A stretch of 64,000 nucleotides of DNA. Source: Nereocystis luetkeana (taxonomy: Eukaryota > Sar > Phaeophyceae > Laminariales > Laminariaceae). The stretch spans positions 1,694,501 through 1,758,500 of the forward strand of contig JARUPZ010000034.1 in NCBI GenBank assembly GCA_031213475.1, given 5' to 3'. Made by a program: the position numbers and the translations under genes. Below, piece by piece: positions 1 to 9,045 of the stretch (positions within the stretch are counted from its first letter, which is position 1; the number at the start of each line of letters is the position of its first letter). A model generated the notes under the pieces. The model was not told the origin of the DNA. It was given only the letters and a program-made list of their open reading frames with translations, and did not search any database.

Positions 1-374
1 GGAGAATGTGAGCCGCCTGCTGTGTGCGTGGAATGCCAAAAAACAAAACACACACACAAAAACATGGAGGATGCGCTGAGGAAAGCGCGAAAGTATTGTG
101 TAGCTGGCTGCGGCTCGTGTGCAAAAAAAACAAGCGCAGGATGTATTCGCAGTGTAGACAACGCGAAGTAGAATGTGATCAACGCCCTGGGCAGTGAAGG
201 ACAGCGGGATGAGCCCCCCCCCTTCCCTCCCGCCCTCTCCCCACACGCCTTTTGTCTGCGAGGAATTCGGAAAGAAAACCGTAAGATACTCTGTACTCGT
301 ATGAAAAAGAAACCAAGGAAACCTGTGCACAACACCCTTTGACATGCCTGGTATTGTGTACGCGCTGGAACCAG
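1..374 (+). other. Probable intron upstream of the first visible epimerase exon
   Basis: No coding signal is seen. The stretch ends in a CCAG acceptor at 371-374, directly before the beta-helix coding exon, so it is most simply the 3' part of an intron. Confidence 0.45.
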
Positions 375-3300
375 GTGGCCGTGTACGGGGACATCACGGA
401 CTCGGAAATCCACAACCAGTTTTTCGGGCACTACTCCTTCGGCCACAAAGGAGGTAACTGGAGCGGCAACCACGTGCATGACAACGTCGGCTACGGCTTC
501 GACCCTCACGACGATAGCGATAACGCCGTGATCGCGAACAACCACGTACACAACAACGGCTGGCACGGCATAAGTGAGTTTGGAGCCCTCTTCCGCTCCC
601 CTCCTGACCCGGCAGGGGCAATCGGTGTCTTGCTTGCGTTAGAGATTGAAGAGGAGTTTCTTTATTTTATTGTTTTCGTGCGCGATGAGAGACTGCTTGG
701 TCGACGCCCCCCCCGCCGGTGCAAGCCGTGCCTCACTTGGATGACGCTGTCGTACATTTGCTGAAAGAAAGAAAGGTCGCCTCACAAGCGGTTCTCTTGT
801 AGGGTGCAGCCCGCCCTTCACGCGACTCGACGAATAAATACCTCACGGCGCAAGCAATGTCTGCCCGATCGGTGAAAAAAACAACGTGTTCCGTCCTCCC
901 GGCATCATAGGGATGCGAGGGAGGGTCTATGGTCACACGACTACGGCCATCCATGGCATCGAGTACACACCCTCCCCCCACCTGCCCGACGCATAACCAT
1001 CGTCGGTACAAAAAGAGCAAATGTGTCTCTTATCAGGAGTAGGAACGGTGCTGCACTTTTGATGGTCAAATCAAATACAGTACACGACCACTAAGGCAAG
1101 CCACAACTGAGTAACTCCCTCCCCCACTCCCTTTCCTTTCCCTTCCCACCCCTTGCGTGCTTGCTCTCCGTTTGTTTCCGCTGATACAAACTGCCCCGGC
1201 TTCTTCCGTAAAACAAAACACACACACACACACACACACACACAATACGGAAAAGTTGCTTCTAAGCGATGCAACAACTTGACGATCGCGGGAAACCTCG
1301 TCCACGACAACGGACGGAACGGCATCATGCTCCACCGCAGCTGCGACGACAGCACCATCGCGAATAACGAGGCATACCAGAACGGGGACGCCGGGGCCGC
1401 CATCTTCGAGACCTCCAACACCACCATCTACGGCAACAACTTCTTTGACAACCGATGTGAGCAAAGACTGCTGCTGCTGCTGCCTGCGATAGGGCGGGTA
1501 TCCCCCATTTTCACTCTGGCGAGTGGCGCTCAGAAAAAGCCTTACTTGGGGCAAAAAAAAGAAAGGATGGACTTGGAAACGTTTAGTTGGCGCAGGCAGC
1601 AGCGTAACAAAAATGTCCCAAGGCGGTGAACATTTTTTTTTGTCTTCTTTTTGTTTTAGCGGCCCGGGGAGCGAGAGGAAAACCCCCTGTCCCCAGTTAT
1701 TCCTCTATTATCACGGGGGGCCATGGTTAATAGGACCTATGATTTACATAAAAACCTATATGTTTTACCATTTTTGCCAACAATATTTGGTCCTTTTAAC
1801 AATGGTCCCCCGTAATAGTAGCTTTCGTCTACCGGTTCGAACCCAACCCAGTCGGTTCGCTATATTCTGCCTTAGTAGGGCCTGTCTCTGACCGCCATCA
1901 AGGAGTGGCTTACTCCGAGGGCATGGGCACCTGGGTCTCGGCGGCGGTGAACATCGCGAAACCAAAAGAGCGTAAAGGCGTGAGCCTTGCGAAGCAACAG
2001 GGTAGATTGACTCGGCCGAGTGTCCCTGGACAGGCAGATGAAACTAAGCGCCTAAATAGGGACCCCCCCCTCCTGCCGCACCATCTCCTTAAGTAGGACC
2101 ATACCGGTACAGTTAGACGCCAGCCGACGAGGGCAAAAAGGGCTGGAGTAGTTTTCACGATAAAAAGAGTGCCTACGTGACGCGAAGCACGAAGTATTGT
2201 GGTGGGTATGCGGGTGGGGGGGGGGGGTGTACTCGATAGGAGAGATGCACTCGATCTCATCCATGCATGACCGTAGTCGCATGATTATAGACCATCGCAT
2301 CCCCACAAAGCCGGGACGGAGCATGTCGGGCTTTCACGGACCAGGCAGACATTGCTCGCACCAAGCGCGAAGCGCCGTGAGGTGTCCGGCGAGTCGCATG
2401 AAGGGTGAGCTGCATCCATTAAGAACCGATTGGGGGGGGGGGGGGGCGAGGAGCCTGCTGTATGGCCAACCCCGGATCTGGGGTACGAGTAGGGATAAAG
2501 GGCGAAAATAGTAATGGGATGGGAAAACAAAACGAAACAGCAGCGTGGGAACACCCAACATGTGCGTCACATCGGTTTTGATTTGTCGCATGATACTGCT
2601 GCGCTTTCGTCCCGGAGAGTTCTTCACTTTCTGTCCCTTGCTCGTATTTTTTGGGAAAACAATACGAGCGGTACACATTGTCCGACGACAAGAGCATAAT
2701 AAAAACTAACTTTCTGCTGTAGAAATAGGAGAAAAGACTCTTAAAACAAAAACTTGTAACGTGGTGCCAACCTCAAGGCACAGGATGTTGTGTGGCAATC
2801 TCGCCGCTGGTCGAGTTTTCTTAGCGGCCGCCCCCCCCCCCCCCCCCCATCGCCCTGAACGTGAGCTTTTATGCTCCTTTTTTTTCAGGCCAAGTCTTTT
2901 TTTTTTTTTTCGAGGCAATATGGTTATGCTGTACAGGGGACCGTTCTTTGTACGGGGCGCTTCCAGGCCTCCTATGAACATCAAAACATGTACGGTTCTA
3001 CTCGTACGATAGCAGCTCACCCTATTTTTTCTGAGGCTCCTCACATGAGGATCTCCATACCCCGCCCGAAAAAACTGATTTCAGCAGAAATCGATTTGCA
3101 TCCCGGTGAAAAATTCCATAGCCCACGTATTGCAAATTCGTCATTTTTCGGAAGAAGATTGGCATTCTGACGATTTTGGGTTGAGGAACCCCGCCATTTA
3201 GAAAACATTGTAGCGGAAATGTGCTACCGCTATCGTAGAACGCGTCAATATGTACCGTTATGTCCCTAAATATAAAAATCATTTGCACATTAATACTCAG

Positions 3301-4110
3301 TACAAACGTATCTTATATTCAGAGACAAGAGTGGTACAACAAAAGCGTTCGCCTCGCACAGAGGCCCTGAGATCGATTTTTAGCACCACTCTAGTTTCCT
3401 CGAAAACAAATCGCACGGTATTTTGGGTGCTGCTAAAAAGTCGTGTGTACCGGTACATCAATTTTTCGGAAGGCTCTCGACTCGTGACCAGTTTTTTTTT
3501 TCTTGTTTCGAAAACGCCTCATTTTTGTTCGGGGTTGGCGACCCACGATTTCACCTCGGCGTACGAAGCATTGCCGAGAATTGGCGGTAGGCTAGTGAAG
3601 GACAAACACAACTGCTGATTACGGTGTCGCTACGAATAGAACGCCGACCATCACCCGTCGTGCGCAAACGATCTACACCCGCCTCTACCGTGCGACCACG
3701 CCCCCGGCCGGGGCCCAGCCAAAGACTTCCTCAAACGGTCTTCCGCTTTTAGAGCGGGACTACTGTCCCTCGACGCCAAGCTCCGCTGGATGCAGAGCAC
3801 CCGCGACGCGACACCCTTCCCGCTCTGGAAAAATCGGGTGCTGGAAAGCGATCGCAGTGCCCCGGTGCGATAACCCGCGTGCTTACGGTAGACTTGGATC
3901 CTGCCACAACTCTTTACCTCCCAAGTTGGAAGGTCGCGTTGTCGGGTGCTGGAGGATAACAGCTCCTCCGAATACTACTGTACTGCTGTACGTACTGTAC
4001 ATATTATAGTGTAGTTTATAGACTCCATGGGCCTTTTTATTCTTCTCGGCTTGCTGTCCTACGCATTTTTTTAACATGACTTGACAGCACTCAGTTGTAC
4101 TGCTACTGCC

Positions 4111-4144
<34 letters not shown>

Positions 4145-6865
4145 TCTGTGCTATCTGTTCTTTTAATTTCCTTGACTGCAGCCATTGGTGCTACTGCTAC
4201 TACTGTTGCTACTGCTGCTCATTTTTTCTGCTACTGTTACTTATTTTTTTCTGCTACTGCTACTTGTTTTTTCTCCGATTTCCGTGACAGCATATCAGCA
4301 GTGCTGCTGCTGCCGCTGCATACTCACGGCATATTTTTCTTCAACTCCCGCTACTACAGGCAGTCAGCACTGCTGCTGCCGCTATTACGGGGGACCATAG
4401 TTAGTAGGACCAAATATTGTTAGTAAAAATGGGTAAATATATAGGTTTTTATGTATACCATAGGTCCTATTAACTATGGCCCCCCGTAATACTGCTGCTC
4501 CTTCCGTCATTCACCTATTGCAACAATCAACCGCCACGCTACTGCTTTAAATCCCCTCTCTAATCTCGGTATCACTCCATCCTGCCACCTCCCACCCTTC
4601 GCCACTTCCTCCCCTGCGGTTGTGAGTAGGATAAAGCTCACCCTTCATGCGACTCGCCAGACAACTCACGGCGCTTCGCGATTGGTGCAAGCAATGTCTG
4701 CCTGGTCGGTGAAAACCCGACATGCTCCGCCCCGGCATTGTAGGGATGCGAGGGTCTATGGTCATACGACTACGGCCATGCATGCATGAGGCCGGGTACC
4801 CCCCTCCCCCCCCCTCCCCCCAACTCGCTTTCTTCTACACACCTCCTAACCGACGCCCTTCCTCTCCCCCAACTCCCCCCCTGTCCCTGCCCCCCGTCCC
4901 CCCTGATGCAGTTGGAATCCGGCTAAGCCTGGGGTCAAGCAACAACAACATCTACGACAACACTTTCGACACCACTAAGGCGACAGCTCCGATCGGGACC
5001 AATAGCACGGCTACCTACGCGGTTTTCATGTGTGAGTGTGATTGAAGCTGAGATAGTCACTTCACCGATGAGACGGACTCTGGCTAGTAGTAGCGCACCC
5101 ACACACCACGCCACCCCACCCCACCCCCCACCCCACCCCACCCCTCCCCACCCCACCCAAGACTACCCCTATTCCCCACCTCACCCCGCCTTACCCAACA
5201 TAAACCGCGCACCCCACCCCACCCCTCAAAATCCCACACCCCCCCTTACCTCATCCTCCTACCCCCAACCCGCCCCACCCTACCCCACCCCCCCTCCTAC
5301 ACCCACCTCGTCCCCCTTACCCCACCCCCCGCTCCTACACCCACCTCGTCCCCCTTACCCCCCCCCCCCCCCCCCCCTCCCCCCCCCCCCCCCCTCTACC
5401 CCACCCCCCTTCCCTACGCGGCCCTCACTACCCACGCAGCCTACGCAAACCCCCTCCTGACCACCCCCACACCGTTTTGACGCCACCCGACCCCGTCGCA
5501 CCCCCTTTAGACCAAGGGTCGGACACGCCAGAGGTTGCGGGTTCGGACGGAAAGCCTGGGTTCAACCGTTTCTTCGGAAACAAGATCCTCGGCAAGACGG
5601 AGACGATGAAGATCATTGACACCAGGAACAGCACCTTCGAGGTACAAATCAACGTTCACGTATATATATATACGTATATATATGTGCCGTAGGAGACCAG
5701 TCAAACCCGTCAAGGCACCTTTTGATTTGACCTTGAATGCGCTAGTTTTAAAGTAACGGGGCGGTCAGTCGAGCCCGTCAAATGAGCTAGGAGGCTTGTC
5801 TTCTTGGGCGGGTCAAGGCGTCCTTCGACCTTGATGTACTAGTTTTTAAGCAAAGGGGCCGTCAGTCAAGCAGTCAAGCGTGCTGTTAACGAGAGACGTG
5901 TCTTTTTCGGCGCGTCAAGACGTGTTCTGACCTTAAATGCACTACAGTAGTTTTAATGTAGAGGAGCCGTCAGCCAAGCGGTCAAATATGCTCTTATCAA
6001 GATATCGGTATTTTTCGGCCCGTCACGGCGTCTTTTGACATCAATATTGGAGCTATTGGGTTGGCACGACTCAACCCGTTTAGGACTGCAGCCCCGTTTT
6101 AGGGACAACCCACTCAAATTCTAAGTAATTTGTCCCCCAAACGGGTCTGCGGTATTAAAAAAGCCAAGCCACCAACTATTTTTTTATGGGACTGTTAGTG
6201 TGTTAGTTACTCGTGAGATAACAGACGTGCTGACTATCCGACTTGTTGGGTTTTTTACAGTCATGTAGAAAGGATTGCTGATGCGGGTTTTTTTTATTTA
6301 TTTTTTCGAGCGGGGCTTCCTCGACGGATTTGGGCACGCTCCCCTGACTTGAATCGGCAACTTGGCTGGCCATCAGCCGGGGCAGGCCTTAGTGTGCTCG
6401 TCGCTCGTTTTGGGCTTTGATACTTCCGGGCTTTTTGGGCATACTGTACATTTATAGTTCAAGGCCTATTTTTAGCCCTGATATGCTAGCGCCAATTTTG
6501 CGTACTAGCCCATCGTCGACATACCACAATGCTGTTCCTGTAGTCCAAGGCCTATTTAGGCCTCCGCACAAGGAACGTCTTGATTCGCCCCCTCCGTCCC
6601 TCGCGCGCAACGCCGCTTCTTTTGAAACCCCTCGCTTCTTTTTTTTGTTTTTTTGTTTTTTTTGTTTTTTTTCTTCTTTTTTTCTTTTTTGCATCAGGAA
6701 AACGTGTTTTCGGGCGACTTTGTGCGGTTCCGCAACTCTACGAGTGTGTTGTGGAGCGACAACGAGCTGCCGAAGGACTACGAAGTCAAGTACGAGGGCA
6801 CCACATGCTTCGAGGGAGATGAGAGTCTGCAGTCCGAAGGCATCGGGGCGGCCCCTGTGTGTTGA
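375..6865 (+). CDS. Mannuronan C-5-epimerase-like beta-helix protein, last five exons (5' end outside window)
   Basis: Five exons join with consistent phases and GT-AG borders: 375-573, 1256-1456, 4912-5031, 5511-5641 and 6698-6865 (stop TGA 6863-6865), giving about 272 residues. The joined protein is a run of N-rich beta-helix turns: NNHVHNNGWHG, NNLTIAGNLVHDNGRNGIML, STIANNEAYQNG, NTTIYGNNFFDN, SNNNIYDNTFD. These are typical PbH1 repeats of right-handed parallel beta-helix proteins. In this family the enzyme converts mannuronate to guluronate residues in alginate, outside the cell or in the secretory route. The C-terminus is Cys-containing (TTCFEGDES, ending APVC). Upstream exons with the signal peptide and first helix turns are not in the window. 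Introns are 0.68 to 3.5 kb and filled with repeats. Substrate is inferred from family resemblance and the algal context; another beta-helix carbohydrate enzyme is possible. Confidence 0.85.
785..977 (-). repeat. G-tract-bounded dispersed repeat, copy 1
   Basis: Read on the minus strand it has the same blocks as the copies at 2212, 4614 and 19049: a G-rich run, a CGTAGTCGTATGACCATAGA-like block, GGGACGGAGCA, a GCGCCGTGAGG-like block and GGGTGAGCTGCA. It lies in the first visible epimerase intron. Confidence 0.75.
1219..1244 (+). repeat. (CA)13 microsatellite next to a splice acceptor
   Basis: Thirteen CA units end 10 bases before the AG (1254-1255) that starts the second visible epimerase exon. 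The CA tract takes the place where a pyrimidine tract is normally found. Confidence 0.9.
1706..1817 (-). mobile_element. MITE family A, copy 1
   Basis: Short palindromic element with ends of the TTACGGGGGRCCATAGTTAA type and an asymmetric middle, here in reverse orientation. The left end is slightly altered (ATTATCACGGG). It lies in an epimerase intron. Confidence 0.85.
2110..2530 (+). repeat. Older dispersed repeat, interrupted by a G-bounded repeat
   Basis: Two flanking parts match a single continuous stretch at 60060-60290. The left part (GACGAGGG, CGATAAAAA, GCCTACGTGAC) lies at about 2128-2185. The right part (GAGCCTGCT, CCCCGGATCTG, GGGCGAA) lies at about 2449-2520. The insert between them is the repeat at 2212-2448. 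Confidence 0.65.
2212..2448 (+). repeat. G-tract-bounded dispersed repeat, copy 2 (best preserved)
   Basis: It is bounded by a G run at about 2215-2227 and another at about 2432-2446. Between them are TACTCGATAGGAGAGATGCA, ATGACCGTAGTCGCATGAT, GGGACGGAGCATGTCGGG and AAGCGCCGTGAGGTGTC. A short open frame running through it (MHDRSRMIIDHRIPT, then RSMSGFH) is also open in the copies at 4614 and, in part, 19275. Confidence 0.8.
2565..2705 (+). repeat. Retroelement 3'-tail-like repeat, ending in an A/T-rich tail
   Basis: It matches 13300-13450 over blocks such as GATTTGTCG, GATACT, GAGAGTTCTT, ACTTTCTGT and ACACATTGTC, and ends in AGCATAATAAAAAC. The shared ending next to (ATA)n-type tails is typical of 5'-truncated LINE or SINE insertions. 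Confidence 0.55.
3045..3255 (+). repeat. Dispersed repeat, pair with 31190-31385
   Basis: It shares ordered blocks with 31190-31385: CTGATTTCAGCA, TTCGTCATTTTTCG, AAGATTGGCATTC, GACGATT, AGAAAACATT, TAGCGGAAATGT and ATCGTAGAACGCGTCAA. Both copies are in the same orientation. No coding frame is preserved between them. Confidence 0.75.
3545..3630 (+). repeat. Fragment related to the interior of the 27.6-kb LTR element
   Basis: The blocks ACGATTTCACCTCGGCG, ATTGCC and ATTGGCGGTAGGCTAGTGAA recur at 28903-28993 inside the non-autonomous LTR element. This is probably a fragment of a relative of that element. Confidence 0.6.
4087..4382 (+). repeat. CTG/ACTGCT triplet-rich low-complexity tract
   Basis: Long runs of CTG, CTA and ACTGCT units lie directly left of a MITE. 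Leu/Ala/Cys-rich open frames here are by-products of the triplets. Epimerase intron. Confidence 0.8.
4383..4491 (+). mobile_element. MITE family A, copy 2
   Basis: Well-preserved copy: TA, then TTACGGGGGACCATAGTTAG, GGACCAAATATTGTTAG, a T-rich middle, CATAGGTCCTATTAACTATG and CCCCCCGTAA, then TA. Confidence 0.95.
4614..4822 (-). repeat. G-tract-bounded dispersed repeat, copy 3
   Basis: Reverse-strand copy of the 2212-2448 repeat. Its start-side G tract is seen as C runs at about 4800-4822. The short frame (MHGRSRMTIDPRIPT) is open here too. Epimerase intron. Confidence 0.8.
5097..5445 (+). repeat. C-rich tract with CCCCACC units and poly-C runs
   Basis: Nearly pure C with A and T spacers. 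The longest C runs are at about 5358-5395. It fills most of the intron between the epimerase exons ending at 5031 and starting at 5511. Pro-rich frames here are by-products. Confidence 0.9.
5695..6060 (+). repeat. Degenerate tandem repeat, about 120-bp unit, three copies or more
   Basis: Units share the order CCGTCAGTCAAG, GTGTCTTTTTCGG, CGTCAAGGCGT, TTTGACCTTGAATGCACTA and GTTTTAA. They lie at about 5695, 5770, 5868 and 5965 with spacing drift. Inside the last epimerase intron. Confidence 0.65.
6079..6158 (+). mobile_element. MITE family B, copy 1
   Basis: Short near-palindrome: left end TTTAGGACTGCAGCCCCGTT, right end AAACGGGTCTGCGGTATTA, middle CACTCAAATTCTAAGTAATT. Relatives lie at 12479, 39884 and 45199. 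Confidence 0.7.
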
Positions 6866-7588
6866 GTGGAGTGCAAGTATAGTGGGTGTGAGACCCTGCG
6901 CTGTGTGTCAAAGAAAAGCCTTACAGGGGGTCCGGTGCTGCTTTCGTTCGGTCTCGGTTTCGATGTGTCCTATCTTCCTTCTTGGCGGTTTCATGCGTGT
7001 TTTTTTTTTTTTTTTTTGGTGTTTTCAGTCCATGGATTTGGTCCGGCTTTGGACGGGTCTAAAAATCGATCGGACCGACGGAAAAAAAAAATCGGTTGGT
7101 TTCTTGGTGGGTGGGTGGGTGGGTGATTGGGTTGATTTGGTGATTTGTTTGATTCGGCTGTGTTCGGTTCCGTTCGGTTCGGTTCGGTTTTTGTTCGGTG
7201 TATTTCGAGTGTTCGTATATATTTGTGCCTTCATACTTCGTCTTGGGTGGACTGGGGAACTGTTTGGTTGATTCGACTTTGATTGATTGATGAATTGTTT
7301 TTTTTTTTTTTTTTCGGTAGATATAATTGGTTGACTGGTTTGGATGGAGACGACGAAAGAGAGTCGGGCGGCCACGACCACGACGCCGACCTGCCTCTCC
7401 CTTCTTTCGCCAAATCGGTTCGTTTTTGACCGAAGACCATTACGCATCGTGTAGGAACCGGATTCAAAACGGAGTCACATGTCGCCATGTCTTCCTTTGC
7501 ATAACACACACTTAGATATGTTTGTGGATGCTACCCCCCCCCCCCCGCGCCGAGTAGTTTCTCCTGAGGAACGGCGTGGATGGTCGGG
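6866..7588 (+). other. 3' flank of the epimerase gene: T- and G-rich, no gene seen
   Basis: After the stop codon come T runs, GGTGGGTGGGT-type and GGTTCGGTTCG-type low complexity. This is presumably 3' UTR plus intergenic DNA. No poly(A) signal stands out. Confidence 0.4.
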
Positions 7589-7680
7589 ATGTGGTGGGGG
7601 GGGGGGGTGGGGGGGGGGGGGGGGGGGAAGAGGGGCGCTCACCCCGCCCCCCCCCCCCCCACCCCTCCCCCTCCCCTTTT
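7589..7680. repeat. Adjacent long G and C tracts able to pair with each other
   Basis: A run of about 35 nearly uninterrupted Gs (about 7592-7627) is followed, after a short spacer, by C runs at about 7648-7678. The two halves are complementary and could form a GC hairpin, G-quadruplex or i-motif. Confidence 0.85.
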
Positions 7681-7962
7681 AGGTGGTCGAAGGTTTGCGA
7701 TCTGTGGCTTTTGACGCGCCACTGATTTCGGTTCCAACTTGCACGCCCGTCGAGGGGTCGACCGCAGCATAGTAGCTCATCAGTTTTTTGTCATGTTTTT
7801 ATTGGTATTTTTTTTTTTTTTTTCTACTTGTTTCGCTCTTCAATACCCGCGATTGTTATGGGTTACCTTTTTTAAAGTTAGCACAAGGGCAAACGGAGGC
7901 GGTATTCTTGTTTTGTTGCGTCTAATGTCGGACCCAGTTTTCCCCGCAACCCCGGCAGCAGC

Positions 7963-7966
<4 letters not shown>

Positions 7967-7994
<28 letters not shown>
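7967..7994 (+). repeat. (CAG)n microsatellite
   Basis: About nine CAG/AGC units in non-coding DNA. Confidence 0.85.
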
Positions 7995-7996
<2 letters not shown>

Positions 7997-8078
7997 TACG
8001 GGAGGCATCTCATATTCGCCAGCGTAGCCCGTGAAGACGGTGGGCGTCGAAGAGTGTGTTTAGTAGGCTGTGCACTCT

Positions 8079-8370
8079 GAATACCCGGGTGTATCTACTA
8101 GAGTACTACCGAAGGGGATATCCGGGTACCTACCCGAGTATGACCATAGGAAATACCCGGCTATCTGCCTGCGTACGACCATAGGGAAGACCCAGGTATC
8201 CACCCGAGTACGGCAGAAGGGGATACCCGGGTATCTACCCGAGTGTCGAGCATGACCAAAAGGGAATAGCCGGGTATCTACCCCGAGTATGACCAAAAGA
8301 GATACCCGGGTATCTACCCGAGTATGACCAATACAAACATATTTAATACCCGGGTGCACCAGAGTATATA
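8079..8370 (+). repeat. Minisatellite, about 37-bp unit, roughly eight copies
   Basis: The unit is close to ATACCCGGGTATCTACCCGA followed by GTATGACCAAAAGGG. Each unit contains the near-palindrome CCCGGGTATCTACCCGAG. Copies drift in length and sequence, and there are no unique spacers of constant length, so this is not a CRISPR array. Confidence 0.85.
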
Positions 8371-8389
8371 CCCTACTACTAATAAACCC

Positions 8390-8740
8390 ATCCTTGGAGC
8401 CATCCATCCCTTGCTGCGGCCCTGGTGAACTGGTGGTCGTTGCGTCGAAATTGCCCCGCGCTGTATTTTCGACGACCCGCCGATCCGATCACCGTCGTCG
8501 CCCGTAAAAAAAAAAAAAAATGGTCGCTTGCGTCGAAAGTGTCTCCACTAGATGTTTTCGAACGAACCGTTAGGATTTGCTCCGCGCTTGTAGCTTCTTG
8601 TTAGCACGGCAAGCGCGTGGTGTCATTCGATGCGTGAGAGCGATAGCGGTGTGGCGTCCTTCGAGCTACGCGGCCAGAGCGGTGACGGTTTCAAAGATCT
8701 CCTGTAGCGGTGGCGAGGGGTAAGGGTGTTGGCGATTACG
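8390..8740 (+). other. Non-coding stretch between two repeat arrays
   Basis: A weak internal duplication is visible (TGGTCGTTGCGTCGAAA near 8431, TGGTCGCTTGCGTCGAAA near 8521), separated by an A run. No gene recognised. Confidence 0.4.
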
Positions 8741-8759
8741 CTAGCGTGTGTGTGCGTGC

Positions 8760-9015
8760 CTCTCTGCCCCTTCTGGTGGAATAGGCTGTAACCCCACTTG
8801 GCATTCGGAAAGAGGTTGGATGTGTGTCTGTAGTGGTGGGCTGTACCCTAAAGTCCATTCGAGCAGGGGTTTCTCTGATGATAGGCGGTATCCCAAAATG
8901 CACTCGGGCGGCGGGGGGGAGGCGGGGGCGTGGGGGGGGGGGGGGGGAGAGGGGACCGGTAATACCCCAAGCTGCATTTTGAAGGGGATACATCGGGGGG
9001 TGGGGAGGGAAAAGG
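8760..9015 (+). repeat. Degenerate tandem array with ATACCCCAA/GCATT units
   Basis: Roughly four diverged units of 60 to 110 bp repeat a pattern of GTA(A/T)CCC followed by a GCATTCG-like block (about 8787, 8844, 8889, 8962). A long G tract lies near 8930-8948. Confidence 0.55.
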
Positions 9016-9045
9016 CAGAGTGGTATTGGGGGTGGGTGCCGTGAG

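Noticed and set aside
339..764. 141-codon frame beginning at ATG 339
   Set aside because: Only 375-573 is beta-helix coding. The rest reads through a GTGAGT donor into intron, and the ATG lies in the preceding intron.
1833..1843. GGTTCGAACCC considered as a tRNA B box
   Set aside because: No A box at the right distance, no cloverleaf and no A-rich tail.
4081..4423. Leu/Ala/Cys-rich frames resembling membrane segments
   Set aside because: They are produced by CTG and ACTGCT triplets and a MITE in an epimerase intron.
8079..8370. Repeat array considered as CRISPR
   Set aside because: Units are contiguous, diverged and without unique spacers, and the genome is eukaryotic. It is a minisatellite.
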